Part shown: positions 61,639 through 64,000 of the stretch, in pieces
Layout of the letters: every line of letters starts with the position of its first letter
Position numbering within the stretch: position 1 is the first letter of the stretch
NCBI GenBank assembly: GCA_027603065.1
Contig: JADGJP010000041.1
Location: 149,900-213,899 of the forward strand
Reading direction: 5' to 3'
Source of the DNA: Geranomyces variabilis
Lineage: Eukaryota; Chytridiomycota; Chytridiomycetes; Spizellomycetales; Powellomycetaceae
DNA length: 64,000 bases
Program-made: the position numbers and the translations under genes
Notes under the pieces: generated by a model
Seen by the model: only the letters and a program-made list of their open reading frames with translations
Databases searched by the model: none
What the model was told of the DNA's origin: nothing

Positions 61639-63498
61639 ATGTCTCGTCGCCGCCGCCGCTCATTTAACCTACACTCTTTTCCACGGACGCCGCCTCTCGG
61701 GTCGCCGCCACCCAGCAAGCGTCAACGTTGGAATGAGGAGGCCGCCAGCCATGCTGCAATCTTTGTAGGAGACGCTGGCGCACAGCTGGACGAGGTTGAA
61801 GAGGTGGACGTCGGCGCAATGCAGCTGGACGAGGTTGAAGAGGTGGATGCTGGCGCACAGCTGGACGAGGCTGAGGTGGATGCTCATAACGGCTTGCGAT
61901 GGCGAGCACCTCAGAGGTGGGCCAATTCACATGGCCCTCCACCGCCGCTGCCACCCAAGCGCTCGCCGCCCAGCAACTACGTGTGCGTGAAAGCCCGTTT
62001 CGGTTCGATCATTCACGATAACAAGGCGGGTGAGGTGGCAAGACTTAACGTCTTTTTGCGCCACATGCATCTTATAACCCAACAGGCGTCATGGATCATG
62101 AAGCTGTGGTACGCCAATATGCCACACCCGCAGGTATTGATTCAATTCAAAGCATTATTATCCGTCATATATTGACTTCCATCTTTTTTTTTTTTTTCAA
62201 GCGTACACAGATCTTGACAGCCAACGACGTCAAACATCTGCTGGATGCCCTCAACTACGGTGATATCACTTGCGGCGGCATCTTTCAAGGCACGCTGCAC
62301 GATTATGACGCCAATGTTGAGAATCTGACGGCAGTATCACAAGGCCCAGGGTGTGGACGTGGCATTCTTCAAAATACGATTGCCTACACCGCTACCAGCT
62401 TGGTTACAAACCTTGAGGTCAACGTGTCTGTCAACTTCATGAAGAAGTTGTGCCAATACGTCGAGCGCAGGTTTTGCATCAAGGCGATCTTGCGGGAGTT
62501 CAACCACGTTACCAACAAACGCATATGCCAGTTCCTGTGTAAACCTCTGCGGCATCATTTCAACCGGCTGTGGAGGCTGATCACGAACCTGGATGTTCTC
62601 TTGGAGGATGAACTACCTGCTTTTGAACCGGCTTTCGAGACTACTTTCTTTGATATTTGGGGTAAGATCTGGAGCATCTTGCCAAATGATCCAAAACGCT
62701 TTGAGTTCAATCTTGCATATGCGGTGGCATGCGAACCCGTGAAATACGTCGGTGCATACTGCGCACTCTCTTGCTTGTGGCAAGCGGCACAATTTCCGGC
62801 CTTCTTCTGGGCTATCCCTGTTCGCACCAGCCATGTTCAATCATATATTCCCATTGACACGAAAACACTTCTCGATGTTATAACTTGCCCACCTGGCCGT
62901 TCAAGGCTACCCCACTCAAGTCCCGAGCAAAAGCTGGCACATTGGAACATGCTTTGCAATGTCAGCCACAAGTTGTTCCAAGATCGCGGAAATTATAAAT
63001 TTTCAGGTATTGCATTTGTGATGCTGTCTGCGTTCATACATTACTATCATACTAATTGCTAAATATCTTTTGGGAACCATCATGACGGACGGCGTCGGTG
63101 TCTCCGTTCGGCATGTCGACATGACCAAGGTCATCGTGACTACGAACGGCCATCCTGTGATGCCAAAACCATGCAAAGTATCTAAGGCAGCTCAGCGTGC
63201 AGCGGTCGACAGGCTCTACATCGACACGTCAGAAAACGCTGCAGTTATTTGTGACCGCATCTTGCATCCAGACCCCAATGCGCCGGTGGTCCTCTGCGAT
63301 CCAAATGTCCGCGACATGCTGTATTTGAAAGAGTACGGCACCGACAATATCATGCGGTACACACTCTCGCAGCAGAAGAAGGAAACAGAGGCTCGCGAGC
63401 ATGTTAAGGAGTGCAACAAGGACCGGCTTCGCAACTTGCCAGCGCCAGGCGGTATGGGATCTTTAGAGGCAACAATGCCAGGGCACAAGTCAATGCTG
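61639..63498 (+). CDS. Fanzor-like (TnpB-related) RNA-guided nuclease, N-terminal part, possibly defective
   Basis: Three exons: 61639-62133, 62211-63006 and 63074-63498. The N-terminus is basic (MSRRRRRSF), then has acidic tandem repeats (QLDEVEEVDAGA-like, 61786-61885). Family blocks follow: the VKARFGSIIHD..RLNVFLRHMHLITQQAS start, FFWAIPVRTSHVQSYIPIDTKTLLDV, KFSG/TIMTDGVGVSV and the RuvC-I segment VVLCDPNVRDMLYLKEYG with its Asp codon at 63298-63300 (about residue 506), then RYTLSQQKKETEAREH. This order and spacing match Fanzor nucleases, which use a guide RNA to cut DNA. RuvC-II, the zinc finger and RuvC-III are not present before a GTAAGT donor at 63499, so they would lie beyond the window or be lost. 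Intron 2 has no AG acceptor (GG at 63072-63073). Without splicing the frame stops at 63062. Confidence 0.78.
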
Positions 63499-64000
63499 GT
63501 AAGTCATGGTGGCGGTAGTGGGAGTGCACGGCAATGTGATGCGCGCAATGCTGTGATGCACGATGCAGATGCTGTGGCGCGCGATGCAGATGTTGGATTG
63601 CATGGTGGATGCTGTGGCGCGCGATGCTGTGGCGCGACGCATACGCAATGCGTGCTGAAACGCGCAATGCAGATGTTGAAGTGCAATGCAGATGCTGAGA
63701 TGCGCACGGCGGATTGCATGATGGATGCTAAGATGCGCGATGCGCGATGCGCGATGCAGATGCTGGAGTACACAGCGGATTGCACGGCGGATTGCATGGT
63801 AGATGCTGTGAGGCTGTGATGCGCGATGCTGAGATGCTGTGATGCGCGATGCAGATGCTGGAGTGGGTGGATGCTGAGATGCTGTGATACACGATGCAGA
63901 TTCTGGAGTGCACGGCGGATGCTGAGATGCGATGCGCGATACTGGAGTGGGCGGATGCGGTGATGCGCAATGCGCGATGCGCGATGCAGATGCTGGAGTG
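63499..64000. repeat. Minisatellite-like array in the presumed third Fanzor intron
   Basis: From about 63535 to the window edge the sequence is an irregular array built from GATGC, GCGCGATGCAGATGCT and GGAGTGCACGGCGGAT words. It begins about 35 bp after the exon-3 donor (GTAAGT at 63499). Long frames in it on both strands encode only repetitive Ala/Met/Asp or His/Ser/Ala sequence and are not genes. Confidence 0.85.

Noticed and set aside
63404-63970. Open frames in the satellite as a continuation of the Fanzor-like protein
   Set aside because: They encode only repeat-derived Ala/Met/Asp or Ser/His peptides, with no zinc finger or RuvC motif, and start after a strong splice donor.

Overview
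The window is nuclear DNA from a zoosporic (flagellated) fungus, most likely a chytrid. Fungal markers are an APSES/KilA-N transcription factor, a Nim1/HSL1-type kinase with its fungal C-terminal tail, PAT1 and DOT1. Flagellar markers are CFAP54, IQCH and ARMC9. Genes are packed on both strands and interrupted by many short introns (about 55-140 nt, GT..AG, often with CTAAC/CTGAC-like branch sites). All exon coordinates here come from reading splice sites, reading-frame phase and family conservation by eye; no alignment was run.

Layout: 1-204, C-terminal end of a GGPP synthase. 424-3936 (-), PAT1. 4310-15115 (+), the very large CFAP54, convergent with 15278-20351 (-), a 21-exon IQCH. 21122-21991 (-), SSU72, divergent from 22520-23701 (+), DNAJC9-like. 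25092-27284 (+), AP-1 mu, convergent with 27653-29977 (-), DOT1. 30159-30539 (+), mitochondrial uS14m. 31452-35074 (-), Nim1/HSL1-type kinase. 36675-37703 (-), a GIY-YIG/T5orf172-like protein. 38409-38890, two neighbouring minisatellites. 39378-40866 (-), ERCC1/RAD10. 41007-41338 (+) and 42064-43919 (-), unrecognised genes. 44595-46091 (+), a seven-transmembrane protein. 46578-49584 (-), an ABCG half transporter with micro-exons. 50478-52859 (+), ARMC9. 53499-55893 (-), an unrecognised membrane protein. 56264-58010 (-), TOE1, and 58096-59476 (+), the APSES factor, start 85 bp apart. 59741-60994 (+), a PQ-loop transporter. 61639-63498 (+), the N-terminal two thirds of a Fanzor-like (TnpB-related, OMEGA-type) RNA-guided nuclease gene, followed by a minisatellite that runs to the window edge.

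Most of the window is core cell biology: mRNA decay and processing (PAT1, SSU72, TOE1), chromatin and repair (DOT1, ERCC1), trafficking (AP-1) and flagellar structure (CFAP54, IQCH, ARMC9, perhaps a CFAP97-like exon remnant). The accessory part is the right end, with the Fanzor-like locus, its upstream direct duplication and its satellite, plus the GIY-YIG-like gene and twin minisatellites at 36.6-38.9 kb. The Fanzor-like locus is the most interesting feature. It has three recognisable exons, including the RuvC-I region, but the acceptor of its second intron reads GG instead of AG, so it is either decaying or spliced non-canonically.
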